Below, piece by piece: positions 53,161 to 64,000 of a stretch of DNA of 64,000 nucleotides (the first letter of the stretch is position 1; each line of letters opens with the position of its first letter). Location of the stretch: NCBI RefSeq assembly GCF_947507565.1, contig NC_089175.1, positions 3,771,733-3,835,732 on the forward strand, given 5' to 3'. The notes beneath the pieces are model-generated. The model did not search any database. It was not told where the DNA came from and saw nothing but the letters and a program-made list of their open reading frames with translations. Origin of the DNA: Oscarella lobularis. Its lineage: Eukaryota > Porifera > Homoscleromorpha > Homosclerophorida > Oscarellidae. The position numbers were made by a program, and so were the translations under genes.

Positions 53161-54655
53161 ATGGCCTGCAGGCTTTCCAACGACGAGCTCGACGCAACGA
53201 AGATCTACGCTCAGCACGAGCCAGAAGATCTATTCGCGAGGAGTCTCTCGTGCGATGACGGGAAGTCTGTGTACCCGGAACCGATCGACGGCTACGACGA
53301 AGCGCTATTCGTGCAACGTCCGGATCCGGACTACAAGTGTTCGGTCTGCTCAGGAGAGGCGAGAAATCCCATGCAGGCACCATGCGGTCATCTTTTCTGC
53401 TCGTCCTGCTTTGAACGCCTGCCGAAGTAACCACGTACAGTATCTTAGAGGCGTGATGACGTCACTTTGTGTAAACGTAAACACAGACGTCACGGTTCGT
53501 TCGTGTGTCCAAGAGATGGGCTGAAGCACCCTCAGGACTACGTAAAATCATTCGAATTAGCTTAAAAATTAAAGCTAATTATTTTGTATTGTACAGGCGT
53601 TTCCGGATCAGAGAACGAATAGGAAGGTGCTCCAGTTGAAGGTGAAGTGTTTCGAACACGCCGCCGGATGCAAGCAGGAGATAGAGCTTCGTTATCTGCA
53701 GGTAATTAAATAGAACGCATCATACTTTTTGCTTCTCTATTATCTGTCTCAAGGACCACGTGGCAAAGGATTGTACTTTTGCCGATGTCCTGAGAAGTAC
53801 GGCGCGATCATGCCTCAAGCGCAGATAAAGAACCGCGTGAAGAACATATGCATCAATCATAAGGTTACGTGCAGCTATTGCAGAAAATCGACGTTCTGGC
53901 ACTACAAAACGCAAGTGTACCCAAGAGAAAGATATATTGCATGTACTCATGAAAGTCCTTAGGGCCACAAAGATTTGTTCTGTGATAAGATTGTATTCAC
54001 TTGTCTCAGGTGCAAGCAAGAGATGCTTCGAGAGAAAGTGAGATTAGACGAAGGCGATGTCATATTAATAATAATAATTGAATTCTTTATTTTAGTTTAG
54101 GTTGCAGTTATCAGACTGTTCGAAAAATGGAAATCGATTATGCTCACTTCGGCTGTTCGTTCAGCATCTTGCTGTCCAAATGCAGGAGCACGCCGACCTC
54201 ATGCTCGCTCATCACAAGGCTGTCAAGGAGAAAGTCCTCTCCTTGGAAACCTATCTGAAGGCAAAATCGTCGTCACTCGGCACGTTCGTGTGAACCATAA
54301 AGAATTGATCGCGCATTGACGCTCGCGAGACCGTAACTCTGATCAGTTCCAAATTCCAGCTCGCCGCGGTGCCGTGTACCTTCAACTGCGACTGAGCGGC
54401 GACTGGGCGGGCAATCACTTTGCACCTATAACCGCTTGCGTGGCGTCGTTCGATTTCACGATTTCGCTCTTCGACGACGTCTACAGCGAGAAGCTAGGCC
54501 GGACGCGTGACGACGAGGGATTGGCCGGACGCGTATCTTAATTGCGTGCTACACGCGCTTACGCGATGCCAATCCCAAGGGATCTTGGGAAGCGATTTTC
54601 GAGGAGAAGTTGTACGACGACGAAATCTACAACGTGGGAAGTTGAAGTGCAGCGA
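53161..54655 (+). pseudogene. TRAF-like gene, copy A, broken
   Basis: Same exon plan as copy B at 58744. The RING exon (53161-about 53428, YKCSVCSGEARNPMQAPCGHLFC) and the next RING exon (HGSFVCPRDGLKH) are fine. The first zinc-finger exon has lost bases near 53789 (frame shift), and further changes hit metal ligands (EKYGA for EKCGV, NRVKN for NHVKN). In the MATH part the first tryptophan codon is TGA (near 54292) and several indels follow. It is clearly dead next to an intact paralogue. Confidence 0.75.
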
Positions 54656-55180
54656 GTAAGGATGAGTAGTAGGGAAGGTATGGGCGGCTTCTCCGTTTAC
54701 TAATTCTCTCCATTAGTGTTAGGGTGCAGTGAAAGTCTCGTTGAGGTGATCTGTAGTTCTAATGAAGGCAGGTGTTCGGTACGATCGCGGTCACGTGCAA
54801 CGGTGTTGGTCGAAGTAACTTCGTTTGCTAATCATTTAGTTTGAATAGCTCGTTTTTTGCTTGAATATAATGACATGAAGCGATTTCTGAAGCGATTTTT
54901 AAAGCCCAGGCCAGAAAGATATACTTTTGGAGTTCATAGTTAGCGGTTGGTGAAAGAAGTATTGCAATATTGTTCTTTGTATATGTAGTGTCCACGTATT
55001 GCGCGCTTGCGCACAGAGGCGCTTTTAACCCTTTGTTCTACGCTGCGGCCATCGAAACAACGCGTGAGATTTTCGCACGTAATGGCTTGAAGATTTTAGG
55101 CGGGCCTCCTTTTTTGCAGGCGTCAGATCATCTGCTTTTTCTGGTTTCAATCTGCTTCAGGTCTTCTGCACGTCGGTCAC
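54656..55180. other. Intergenic, parallel to 60362-60947
   Basis: No gene seen. It belongs to the duplicated unit and leads into the IgC signal exon. Confidence 0.45.
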
Positions 55181-57273
55181 ATGAAATCCTGCGTTGTTCA
55201 ACTTCTCTTGTACTTCACCATTGAGACAGGTGAGAGTCTGCGGCACTAGCTGTACATTCAACGTACGTGTTTTGAAACGATGAAACTGAAAGGTTTGTTC
55301 ACTTTCTTGATCGTGCACACTCTAAAAACAGTAAGGGAGAGGGAATGGGTAGCCGTGGGTCATAAGTTTCCCCGGCTAACGCTGTCTGGGCTCAAACCCG
55401 CGGGGGAAAAGTCATCGCGTGACGAGTCCCTAAAGTCTCTAGGGGTGGCCGACGGGCATCTTGTCTGATTAGAAGAGTGCTTTTTTTGCATTAATTAACC
55501 GATCGCCTCATAGCTTGTTTTACGCCCTAAGCGCTACTAGTGGCTTTGTGGGCCGGGTCCGCATTGCACCTGTTAACTTGGGCACTTTAGCTCCTATGCT
55601 TTTGCTCACGCGATTTATTTAGGATCTTCTACGGTCAATGTACGGTTGGCGTCGAGTGCTCATCTTCTTCCCGGTCAGAACGCCTTGTTTTCATGCTCTG
55701 TGACTGCTCCCGCATCAAGTTCTTTCCGAATCACTCGCTGGGAGAAAGGCGGCACGGCGCTTAACCTGAACGACTCCCGCTACACATCGAATCCGACATT
55801 GGAGTCCTTTAGCATCCATCAAGTGACGAAAACGGACACGGGATTGTACTACTGCGTAGCTACAATCGATGGGGCGGAGAAGAGTGATGTGGCGTATCTC
55901 GATGTTTTAGGTAAACGCTTCTTGGTCTCTGATAAAAATCTATACGCCGCTTTAGTGAACCCAGAAATCTCCTTCAATCCACTTACTGTTGCAGCTGAAG
56001 GTGACTCGGTCACTCTTGGCTGCCCGAGCGCCTATTTCACTTCCATCCGGTGGACGTTCAATGGCGTGAAAACGAGTCGCAAACTGGGCTATACTTACAG
56101 CAAGAATAACGCGTTTCTCACCATCGATCGAGTGTCTCGGACGCAAGCGGGACAATACGTCTGCACGGCATTCAATTACTACAATTACTTTGCGACAATG
56201 GGTACACCGGTGTTGGTAGTTCACTGTGCGTAAAACCTAAACGTTGATCGAGCGTTTATATGGCTCTAGTTGGACAAATGTTTTTTTGCAGATGCCCCTG
56301 ACGTTGTTGTTCACGGTCCGTCGAATGGGACAGTTATTCAAGACGACGCGGTGCGCCTGTACTGCAATGCATCCGGCGTTCCGCCGCCGCGAATACGCTG
56401 GGAGAAAGACGGGGTACTCGTTTCGGACTTGCGAAGCAGTCGGTATAAAATCGAGTCAGAGGGAAAAGTATTGTCTATTGCTGGCGTCCTTACAAGCGAT
56501 ACCAGCAACATAACGTGCATTGCAAACAATAGCATGGGCTCAAGCTCGGATTATTGTGAATTGACAGTAGAAGGTAAAAGCGCAACTTCTGCTACCACAA
56601 AATTAACACCGGCTTACATGTATCCATCCACCAAAGGTAAGCTCTTATAGAAGTTCAAAGCTGTTTTAGATGATTCTAGTCTTGCGCCTTTTTTACATCA
56701 GCACCTTTAGATGGCACTAGTAATCAGAATACGTATTCATTGCTTTATTGCTTTACGATTTAATTATTTGTAGGCAAGTCACTGGCTGCTATTGCTGGCT
56801 CCGTTTCTGGAGGCGTTTTGCTTATTGCTATCTTCATAGTGGCAGTGGTCGAAGTGAGAAAGAAAAATAAAGGCAGAAGACAGGACGGCGCAGCTCCTAG
56901 ACAAAGTAATCATATAGGTAGACTAAGATTGTTGTGCTTCCTTATTCCTAATCGTTATAGAGCAGTGCGAGGCAAAGAAAGGAGCAGATGGAGCAGAAAG
57001 AGGTCGCTATAGCGTAAGCAAAGAAATAATCATAGGATGATAAAGTGCTTTGACGCTTCACAGTGTTCTGACGAGGATTCAAGAATCGACATTATAGAGG
57101 AAGTGAAAAAAAACAGAGAGGAAGTGAGAGAAGTCAGAAAAGATGTCGCTCATTTAACTGTAGGTGCTACGTGGGTTGTCTGGCATCACCTATTTATTGT
57201 GGTGCTGCAGGATGTGATTAAGAGCAGTCAAAAGCTGATAGCGGACAAACAGTCTACAATCACAGATGTCTAA
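55181..57273 (+). CDS. IgC: three-Ig receptor with coiled-coil tail
   Basis: Exons 55181-55229, 55623-55910, 55956-56225, 56292-56636 (an earlier donor at 56574 also fits), 56774-56905, 56961-57013, 57064-57159 and 57211-57273; about 431 residues. Signal peptide MKSCVVQLLLYFTIETG. Ig1 (FSCSVT, ITRWEK, GLYYCVATI), Ig2 (LGCPSA, IRWTFNG, GQYVCTAFNY), Ig3 (LYCNASGVPPPRIRWEKDG, ITCIANNSMG). A threonine-rich stalk follows, then TM (SLAAIAGSVSGGVLLIAIFIVAVV) and a basic stop. The tail ends in a charged helix (IIEEVKKNREEVREVRKDV) that should form a coiled coil. The last introns are phase 0 and about 50 nt. The ectodomain is close to IgD, but IgC lacks an FN3 and has a different tail. Confidence 0.75.
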
Positions 57274-57711
57274 TCATTTATGGCACTCTGTCTCTCTGCA
57301 TGTCTCACTGTATGTGTTTTGGTGCGTCAGCTCTTTTCCTTCACTTCACAGTAGCCAAGAAAGCGATTCGCCGCTCCGTTACCGTTGCATCGACGCTGTC
57401 TCCTTCTTTATACAGTAGTACAGTACGGTACCGTCGTCGATCGTCTCGCACGCGCACGATCGAGTAACATCGAGTCAAAGTCGTCTTGCGCAGGGACCTT
57501 GCTTTTTCTGGATGAAGCGCAATCTTCAAAGGTAACTCCCTCCGACTCAATCACAGTATTAAAGCTGTCTATTTTATCTTATAGACATACTGACGAGGCT
57601 GATGAAGAGCTTTCTCTGATGTCGATCGTCATTCACCTCGGAGCCCCGAGGTGATAGAACTGGCTCAACTCTTGAGCCTAAACGTGGCTCAAACGCAGTG
57701 AAGCTCAACCC
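57274..57711. other. Intergenic after IgC
   Basis: No gene seen. A short perfect palindrome (CACCTCGGAGCCCCGAGGTG) lies at 57634-57653. Confidence 0.4.
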
Positions 57712-58230
57712 CTACTCCAGTGACATGGGGGATAAACTGTCACCCCACTTGGGCAAGACACGGTGGGTCACAATCCACATGTTTTTCACGAGGTTCTTTA
57801 TCTGCACTTGAGGCAGGATCATGCCGCACTTCTCAGGACATCGGACCTTGGCAAAAGTACACTCCTTCTCCACGTGATCCTTGAGACAGATAGAGAAGAA
57901 AATTTTTGCGACCACGTCCACACGAAAGTTAGTTTTTAAAGCATTTGCACTTTAGAGCCAATTCTAGACCTCAGGAACGGCGAACACTACGCAGGACCCT
58001 TTTAGACGAGGCACACGGCTCGGAAATACTTCCAAAAATGTAGTACAAAAACTTATTTTTATTCCCGCCGAAAAGTGGTCCGCCAAAACCGGACCGGCCG
58101 GACCGTCTGCTACGGGCCTGTAATTTCCTACAGATAACGAAACTCTATCTCCTGCTTGCTTCCAGCTGCGTGTTCAAGAGACTTCACCTTCAACTGGAGC
58201 ACCTTCCTATTGGTTCTCTGATCGGAAAAC
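57712..58230 (-). pseudogene. Inverted relic of TRAF zinc-finger exons
   Basis: On the minus strand about 58230-58140 matches the exon beginning FPDQRTNRKVLQLKVK. About 57890-57745 matches the next exon (KDHVEKECTFAKVRCPEKCG). No RING or MATH part. This is a third, inverted TRAF copy reduced to two exons. Confidence 0.65.
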
Positions 58231-58743
58231 ACGTGCGAAACTCACTAAACCGAAAGTCGTGCAAAGACAAAAACAAGCGTCTTCTCGGCGGTTTACAATC
58301 TTGAATGATATAAGTGCTGGAGCTCACATTTAATGATTTATGGAGAAGGCGAATGGAAATTCATGAGTATGGTGTGTACACAATTGCGCTTTCTACATAC
58401 TTTCACATCCAAGAGCCAGATCGCGAAGACTCAGCCTATGGTGCGATGGAAACAAAAGCCAGACGTAAGGACTGCTAAGCTTGTTTTTTGCGCAAGGCTG
58501 TTGATGTAGGGATATGCGTCTGCTGTCTATTATGTGCCTCTGCTGTTCACATAGATGTGCCTTTTTTTGCTGGCTGAGTGACTAGTTGCAACACAATTCA
58601 AAAATTTTCATGTTTAGTCTGACTTCTAGTCGATACTCTAACCACGGATTGTAGAGAAATCCGTGCGCTCTAACCTCTAACCTCCCCTCGTCCATGGTGC
58701 ACCTCTTATGTATCTAGCCTACTGCACATGCGCATCGTAGAGC
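58231..58743. other. Intergenic before TRAF copy B
   Basis: No gene seen. The last 60 bp before the start codon (CTACTGCACATGCGCATCG) are shared with the region before copy A at 53130. Confidence 0.45.
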
Positions 58744-60361
58744 ATGGCCTGCAGCAGGCTTTCCGACGAGCTCGACTCTCAGCACGAACCAGAAGATGTA
58801 TTTGCGAGGAGTCTCTCGTGCAATGACGGGAAGTCCGTATACCCGGAACCGATCAACGGCTCCGACGAAGCGCTATTCGTGCAACGTCCGGATCCGGACT
58901 ACAAGTGTCCGGTCTGCTCGGGAGTGGCGAGAAGTCCTATGCAGGGGCCGTGTGGTCATCTTTTCTGTGCGACCTGCTTCGAACGCTTGCCAAAGTGAGA
59001 GCGTACAATAGATGTGTGATGACGTCACTTCGTGTAAACGTAAACACAGACGGCACGGTTCGTTCGTGTGTCCGAGAGATGGGCTGAAGCACCGTGAGGA
59101 CTACGTAAAATCATCCGAATTAGCTTTAAAGACTAAAACTAATTATTTTGTGTTGTACAGGCGTTTCCGGATCAGAGAACGAATAGGAAGGTGCTCCAGT
59201 TGAAGGTGAAGTGTCTCGAACACGCCGCTGGATGCAAGCAGGAGATAGAGCTTCGTTATCTTCAGGTAATTAAATAGAACGCATCATACTTTTTGCTTCT
59301 CTATTATCTGTCTCAAGGACCACGTGGCAAAGGAGTGTACTTTTGCCAAGGTTCAATGTCCTGAGAAGTGCGGCGTGATCATGCCTCAAGCGCAGATAAA
59401 GAACCACGTGAAGAACATGTGCATCAATCGTAAGTTCACGTGCAGCTATTGCAGAAAATTGATGACGTTCTGGCATTACAAAAACGTGAGTGTATATATC
59501 TAAGAGAAAATACACGGTGTACTCATAAAGTCCTTAGGGCCACAAAGATTTGTTTTGTGACAAGATTGTCGTCGCTTGTCCGAAATGCAAGCAAGAGATG
59601 CTTCGTGAGAAAGTGAGAGTAGACCAAGGCAATGCCATAGTAATAATACTAATAATTGAATTCTGTATTTTAGTTTAGGGTGCACTTATCAGACTGCCCA
59701 AGAGTGGAAATCAAGTGCGAATACGCCCACTTCGGCTGTTCGTTCACAGTAAAAATTAAATAAAATCAAAAATCAAAATGAATCTCACACCTATTTCCAG
59801 ACCCCAAGAGAATCAATGCCTCAGCATCTCGCCACCCAAATGCAGGAGCACGCCGACCTCATGCTCGCTTATCACAAAGACGTCAAAGAGAAAGTCTTCT
59901 CCATGGAAACCTATCTGAAGGCGAAAGCGTTGTCACTCGGCACGTTTGTGTGGACCATACAGAATTGGTCGCGCATCGACGCTCGCGAGACCGTGACTCT
60001 AACCAGTCCCAAGTTCCAGCTCGCCGATGCCGTCTACCTTCAAATGCGACTGAGAGCTAGCGGCGACTGGGCGGGCAATCGATTTGCCATTATAACCGCC
60101 AAGCTGTTCGGCGCTCGCGTGGCGGCCTTCGATTTCATGATTTCGCTCGGCGACAACGTTCACAGCGAGAAGGCCGGACGCGTGACGATGAGAGATTGGC
60201 CGGACGCGTATCTGGCGTGCTACACGCGAGCGCGCGATTGGGATCCCGAGGGACCTATGGGAGCGATTTTCGGGGAGATGTTGTACACCGACGAGATTCA
60301 CGTCGAAGAGTTTCCGGCTCGCGACGACGTGATGCAAGTGAAGTTGAAGTGCAGCGGGTAA
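58744..60361 (+). CDS. TRAF-like RING, zinc-finger and MATH protein, copy B
   Basis: Exons 58744-58994, 59050-59104, 59161-59265, 59318-59485, 59538-59612, 59674-59748 and 59801-60361; 429 residues. The RING finger is of the C3HC3D kind seen in TRAFs (C55, C58, C70, H72, C75, C78, C91, D94), split by an intron. TRAF-type zinc fingers follow (about 115-245, CLEHAAGCKQE, CTFAKVQCPEKCG, CPKCKQEML, DCPRVEIKCEYAHFGC), a short helix (MQEHADLMLAYHKDVKEKV) and a MATH/TRAF-C domain (about 289-429, FVWTIQNWSRID, SPKFQLAD, FDFMISLGDN). Known TRAFs trimerise through that last part, bind receptor tails and build ubiquitin chains. It appears intact. Which receptor it serves is not shown. Confidence 0.83.
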
Positions 60362-60947
60362 GGAGAAGTAGTAGTGGGCTGGGTATTGGGGGGTCTTTCC
60401 AATCGTCTCTCGATCAGTGTTAGGCTTCATTGAGAATCTTTTTTGAGGTGACCTGTAGTTCTAATGACGCCGTTGTTCTGTATACGGTCACGAATTATAC
60501 TTCTAACAATCGGCATTGGTGGTTTGACGTTGGGTATAAGTTTCGTTCATTAATGAATTATTTATTTAATTAGTTTTGTGTCGGGCAGCGCGTGTTTTTA
60601 GACGCGAGGCGAATTTTTGAAGCTTCAGGTTAGGAAAGCTCGCTAGAATAGACTTTGAGTGAAAGGTTTGCTGACGTAGAGATAATATTTTTCCTAGAAG
60701 GGGAGTGGGAGGACGATTTGCGCGCGCACAGGTATTCTTTTTCTAGTCCTTTGTTGTGGTGAGCGACGGCCGATCTGAGGCTTCAAAGCGACGCGTGAGA
60801 CTTCGATTTTCGCGGCTTTCATGTTACGTTAATTAGTCAAATCGGCTTCTTGCAGGTTTCTTTCTCACCGGATCTCAACTTCAGCTACGCTATCTGCTTT
60901 TCCGGCTTCCGTTTCCTCGCTCGTTCGCTTGCGCGTCGATCACGTAC
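60362..60947. other. Intergenic between TRAF copy B and IgD
   Basis: No gene seen. Similar to 54656-55180; contains the IgD promoter. Confidence 0.45.
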
Positions 60948-62964
60948 ATGAAATCCTGCATTGTGCAGCTGCTCTTTTACTTCACAATTGAAACGGGTGA
61001 GAACGGCTTAATTTGCACGGTTTGCACGCGTTTTTGAAAAGTGAAACTACTTTCACTTTCGCGACTAATAAAAGAGCGAGGGGTCGGCCGGTCGAGTCAT
61101 GAACTTTCCCCCGACTAGCTCAAACCCGTGAAGAAAACGAGTAGTAGTCTCGCGTGACGATCCCCCAACAGTCCCTCAGACGAAGCCATCATTATAGGCC
61201 CGGAGACTCCGAGTCTGATTGGCGGACCATGTTATTTTTTGCATTAACCAATCGCCTAAACGTTTGTTTTGTACATTAGTGGCTGCACTAGTATTGTTTA
61301 GGAGTTCCGACGCGCCGCCTATTTGGCAGATTAGCTCCTACGCTTTTGCTCACGCGATTCATTTAGGCTCTTCTACGGTCAAGATACTGTTTGCGTCGAG
61401 TGATCGTCTTCTTCCCGGTCAGGATGCTTCGCTTTTGTGCTCCGTGATCGGGTCAATTACTTTCCAAATCACTCGCTGGGAGAAAGGCGGCACGGCGCTT
61501 AACCTCAATGACTCCCGCTACACATCAAATCCGAAATTGACGTCCCTTGGCATTCATAAAGTGACGAAAACGGACACGGGATTGTATCGATGCGTAGCTA
61601 CGATTGATGGGGCGGAGAAGAGCGGTGCGAAGTATCTCGCCGTTTTAGGTAAACGCTTCTTTTGTTGGTCTGTGATAAAAAAACTTGTGATCTGTGCCGC
61701 TTTAGTGAACCCCGAAATTTCCTTCAATCCGCTTACTGTTGCAGCCGAAGGTGACTCGGTCACTCTTGGCTGCCCGGGCACCTACTTCACCACCATCGAG
61801 TGGACGTTCAATGGCGTAAACATGAGTCGTAAACCGGGCTATACTTACAGCAAAAATAACGCGTATCTCACCATCGATCGAGTGTCTCGGACGCAAGCTG
61901 GGCAATACGTCTGCACGGCAATCAATTATTACCCTAACCATGCGAAGACGGGTACACCGGCTTTGGTAGTTCACTGTACGTAAAACCATAGCGTTGATAG
62001 AGCGTTTGCATGCTGGGCGAATGTTTTTTCGCAGATGCTCCCGAAGCCGTTGTTCACGGTCCGTCGAATGGGTCAGTTATTCAAGACAACCCGGTGTACC
62101 TGTACTGCAATGCATCCGGCGTTCCGCCGCCGCGAATACGCTGGGAGAAAGACGGGGTGCTCGTTTCGGACTTGGGAAGCAGTCGGTATAAAATCGAGTC
62201 GGAGGGAAAGGCGTTGTCTATCGATGGCGTCCTAACGAGCGATACCAGCAACATAACGTGCATTGCAAACAATAGCATGGGCGCAAGCTCGGATTATTGT
62301 GAACTGAGAGTAGAAGGTAAAAACGCAGGTGGGAGAGTTTTTAACACTATACGAGTGTTCTAGGTCCACCTTCTCCTCCAGAGTTGATAGGTGTAAGCAT
62401 AACCGTTACCACCATTCCCTCACATCGTATCAGTATGTTCGCTAATTGGACGATTCCTTTCGATGGGAATAGTCCCATAAATGGGTACGTGCTACATTAC
62501 CGGGAAAAAGAAGACGCGCGCTGGTCCGTGACGCCGACGCGGGAGACGGAAAATTTCAAGGCTATCGACATCGGCGTAGTAGATGAGTCGGATATAATAG
62601 GTTATGAATTTTACGTCACTGCTGAGAACTTGCGCGGAGCATCGAAGCGTTCGAGAATTGTTCAAGCATCTAGGAAGGATTTTATCTTTATTACGCCGCC
62701 AACGTCATCTCCACCACCACCACCACCACCACCAGGCAATTTTTAGTCCTTTAGGGAAGATGCCCGCCGGGTTCATGGGGTTTGTGCGTAGATCTCTCTG
62801 GTTCGCGTGTTATTGCAATCGCTTTATCCGGTTTTGCATCTACAGTCTTGACTACGTTGGCTCTTATTATGCTAGTGCATAAGCGGCAGAAATCGACTCG
62901 TTTTCGACCGCAGCAGTACCCAGTGCAACAAAACAGTAATAAAATTAAACTTACCTTTTATTGA
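60948..62964 (+). CDS. IgD: three-Ig one-FN3 receptor with proline stalk
   Basis: Exons 60948-60996, 61367-61648, 61706-61975, 62035-62316, 62364-62735 and 62792-62964; 475 residues. Signal peptide MKSCIVQLLFYFTIETG. Three Ig domains nearly the same as IgC. An FN3 exon (294-418, MFANWTIPFDGNSPINGYVL, YEFYVTAEN) is absent from IgC. It ends in TPPTSSPPPPPPPPG, a (CCA)8 repeat. The donor after it is GC (62736), phase 1. TM GSRVIAIALSGFASTVLTTL, ALIMLV, then HKRQKS and a short tail without clear tyrosine motifs apart from QQYPVQ. Sister of IgC with exchanged membrane-side half. Confidence 0.75.
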
Positions 62965-63693
62965 TTAGAATGCCTTCTTTGGTGGATCAGATAATCGGGA
63001 ACGGCTTGAAAGTCAAGTATAATGCTGTTTGTCCCTCTAATCGCTTGTACAGCCATTTGAAGAAACATAATCAGGAGGACACCAAGGTACTATGAATAGT
63101 ACGCAGAATCGCCGGTATGCTTTTACGTTTGTACTGTGACGTTACCTGTACGGCTAGTTCAACCCGTCGCGGTAGGATCCTTTTATTTAGCTTAACAAGC
63201 TAGCAAGAGAAGATGGTAGCATCCTTTTATAGAGTTTGCTTTGCACTGTATCTGTACAGTATATTGTTGACAATGCACTCAGTTTCAGGTACATTTCACG
63301 ATACGATTGTTGCTCAAAGGTGCATATCTTCATCGCGTTCTGCACCCAGAGTAAATTAAATTGAGGTCGTCGTTTGCATAAGCCTAATTCCATTACCCTA
63401 TCTATTTAGCTGATTGGACACGTCGAAGCCCTGCGTGGAGAAAGCAGTAGTACGCTTGCGCGCATTGTGAGCGCCGACAGCTGCCATTGTTCTCCGCCGT
63501 ACACTCTGACCGCAATACGAAGCGTGAGAAACTTTAATAAAGACGTGATCGGTCATGCGGCAAATGTTGACCTGCAGGTGCAGCAGACCCAGGATTCTGT
63601 GAATTCATGCAAGTGGTGCAGTGCCCGCCAGATTAGAGAAAGAACGACTTCATCGTTTCTCCGACTGTCTGGCTGCATGGTAACACCGAGTCT
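62965..63693. other. Intergenic after IgD
   Basis: No gene seen. It includes a short frame after the IgD stop (about 62970-63060) without splice support. Confidence 0.4.
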
Positions 63694-64000
63694 ATGAAAC
63701 GCTTCATCATACAGCTGCTCATCTGTTTGGCTGTCAAGGCGGGTAAGACTGTCGATGTTTAGCTAGAGTAAGACGGTAGCGTCGCGACCTGCACTTTCTT
63801 GTTTTCTTTGGCTTATTTAATACAAAAAGTCGTAGGGTGACAAAGGGAGCTATATAGTCTAGTAGAGAAATTGAGTAGGCCTGCTGTAGTCCCCAAGGAA
63901 GAGGAAACTGTTTGGCTGGCTATGTGCAGCTGTTGACTTTTCCGTGACGTCTGTATTCTTTGCAGATGCACGCCCCACTAAGATTGCAAACCTTTTGGTT
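63694..64000 (+). CDS. 5' end of a further signal-peptide gene (probably Ig receptor)
   Basis: Signal exon 63694-63742 (MKRFIIQLLICLAVKAG), phase-1 donor, and the first codons of exon 2 from 63966 (DARPTKIANLLV) before the window ends. The signal peptide resembles those of IgC and IgD (MKSCIVQLL) in length, start and intron phase, so a third member of that group is likely. Confidence 0.55.

Noticed and set aside
54970-55224. Alternative start of IgC through 54970-55224
   Set aside because: The frame does not join the Ig1 exon; the ATG at 55181 matches the IgD signal exon in sequence and phase.
1-64000. Bacterial-style operons, CRISPR arrays, rRNA or tRNA genes
   Set aside because: Coding frames are split by short introns with splice signals, no spaced repeat array is present, and I saw no cloverleaf or rRNA core sequence. 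I could not run a tRNA or rRNA search.

Overview
This is a eukaryotic, metazoan-type window. The genes are split by very short introns (about 45-60 nt, mostly GT-AG with two GC-AG candidates) and encode animal families: immunoglobulin (Ig) and fibronectin type III (FN3) receptors with signal peptides and transmembrane (TM) segments, TRAF-type RING/MATH proteins, and a ZYG11-like LRR/ARM protein. Gene density is high. The compact structure and protein style suggest an early-branching animal; a homoscleromorph sponge such as Oscarella is my best inference, not something the sequence proves.

Layout. (1) 1-36 kb: a dense cluster of Ig-FN3 receptor genes on both strands. I could rebuild eight intact receptors exon by exon, with phases closing to one frame: R1 (3624-5790, -), R2 (7777-9948, -), R3 (10060-12162, +), R4 (12398-14676, +), R5 (16114-18378, +), R6 (18814-20998, -), R7 (23079-25183, +) and R8 (25593-28661, -). 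A more divergent receptor G1 (33500-35940, +) and the 3' end of a G1 relative (24-338) flank them. Among them lie at least ten broken copies, including one arm of a large inverted duplication (27.3-28.4 kb against 29.4-30.6 kb). The R1-R8 plan is signal peptide, Ig-like D1, Ig-like D2, three FN3 domains, TM, and a tyrosine-motif tail. (2) 36.5-46.9 kb: a second tandem family (S1-S4 plus a relic) of secreted cysteine-containing proteins with no TM segment. (3) 47-53 kb: three intronless genes, two unrecognised and one ZYG11-like. (4) 53-64 kb: a segmental duplication of [TRAF-like gene + Ig receptor], with TRAF copy A dead and copy B intact, Ig receptors IgC and IgD, and the 5' end of a further signal-peptide gene at the window edge.

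How they may work together (inference). Nearly every extracellular domain sits on its own exon with phase-1 borders at both ends. The cytoplasmic tails fall into at least four classes with NPxY, YxxV and ITIM-like tyrosine motifs. Whole ectodomains and tails have been recombined between copies. A fast-turnover, modular receptor cluster with different signalling tails is what is expected of self/non-self recognition loci such as the Ig-type Alr complex of Hydractinia. TRAF-like adaptors and further Ig receptors at the right-hand end would fit a defence or recognition neighbourhood, but no function has been shown.
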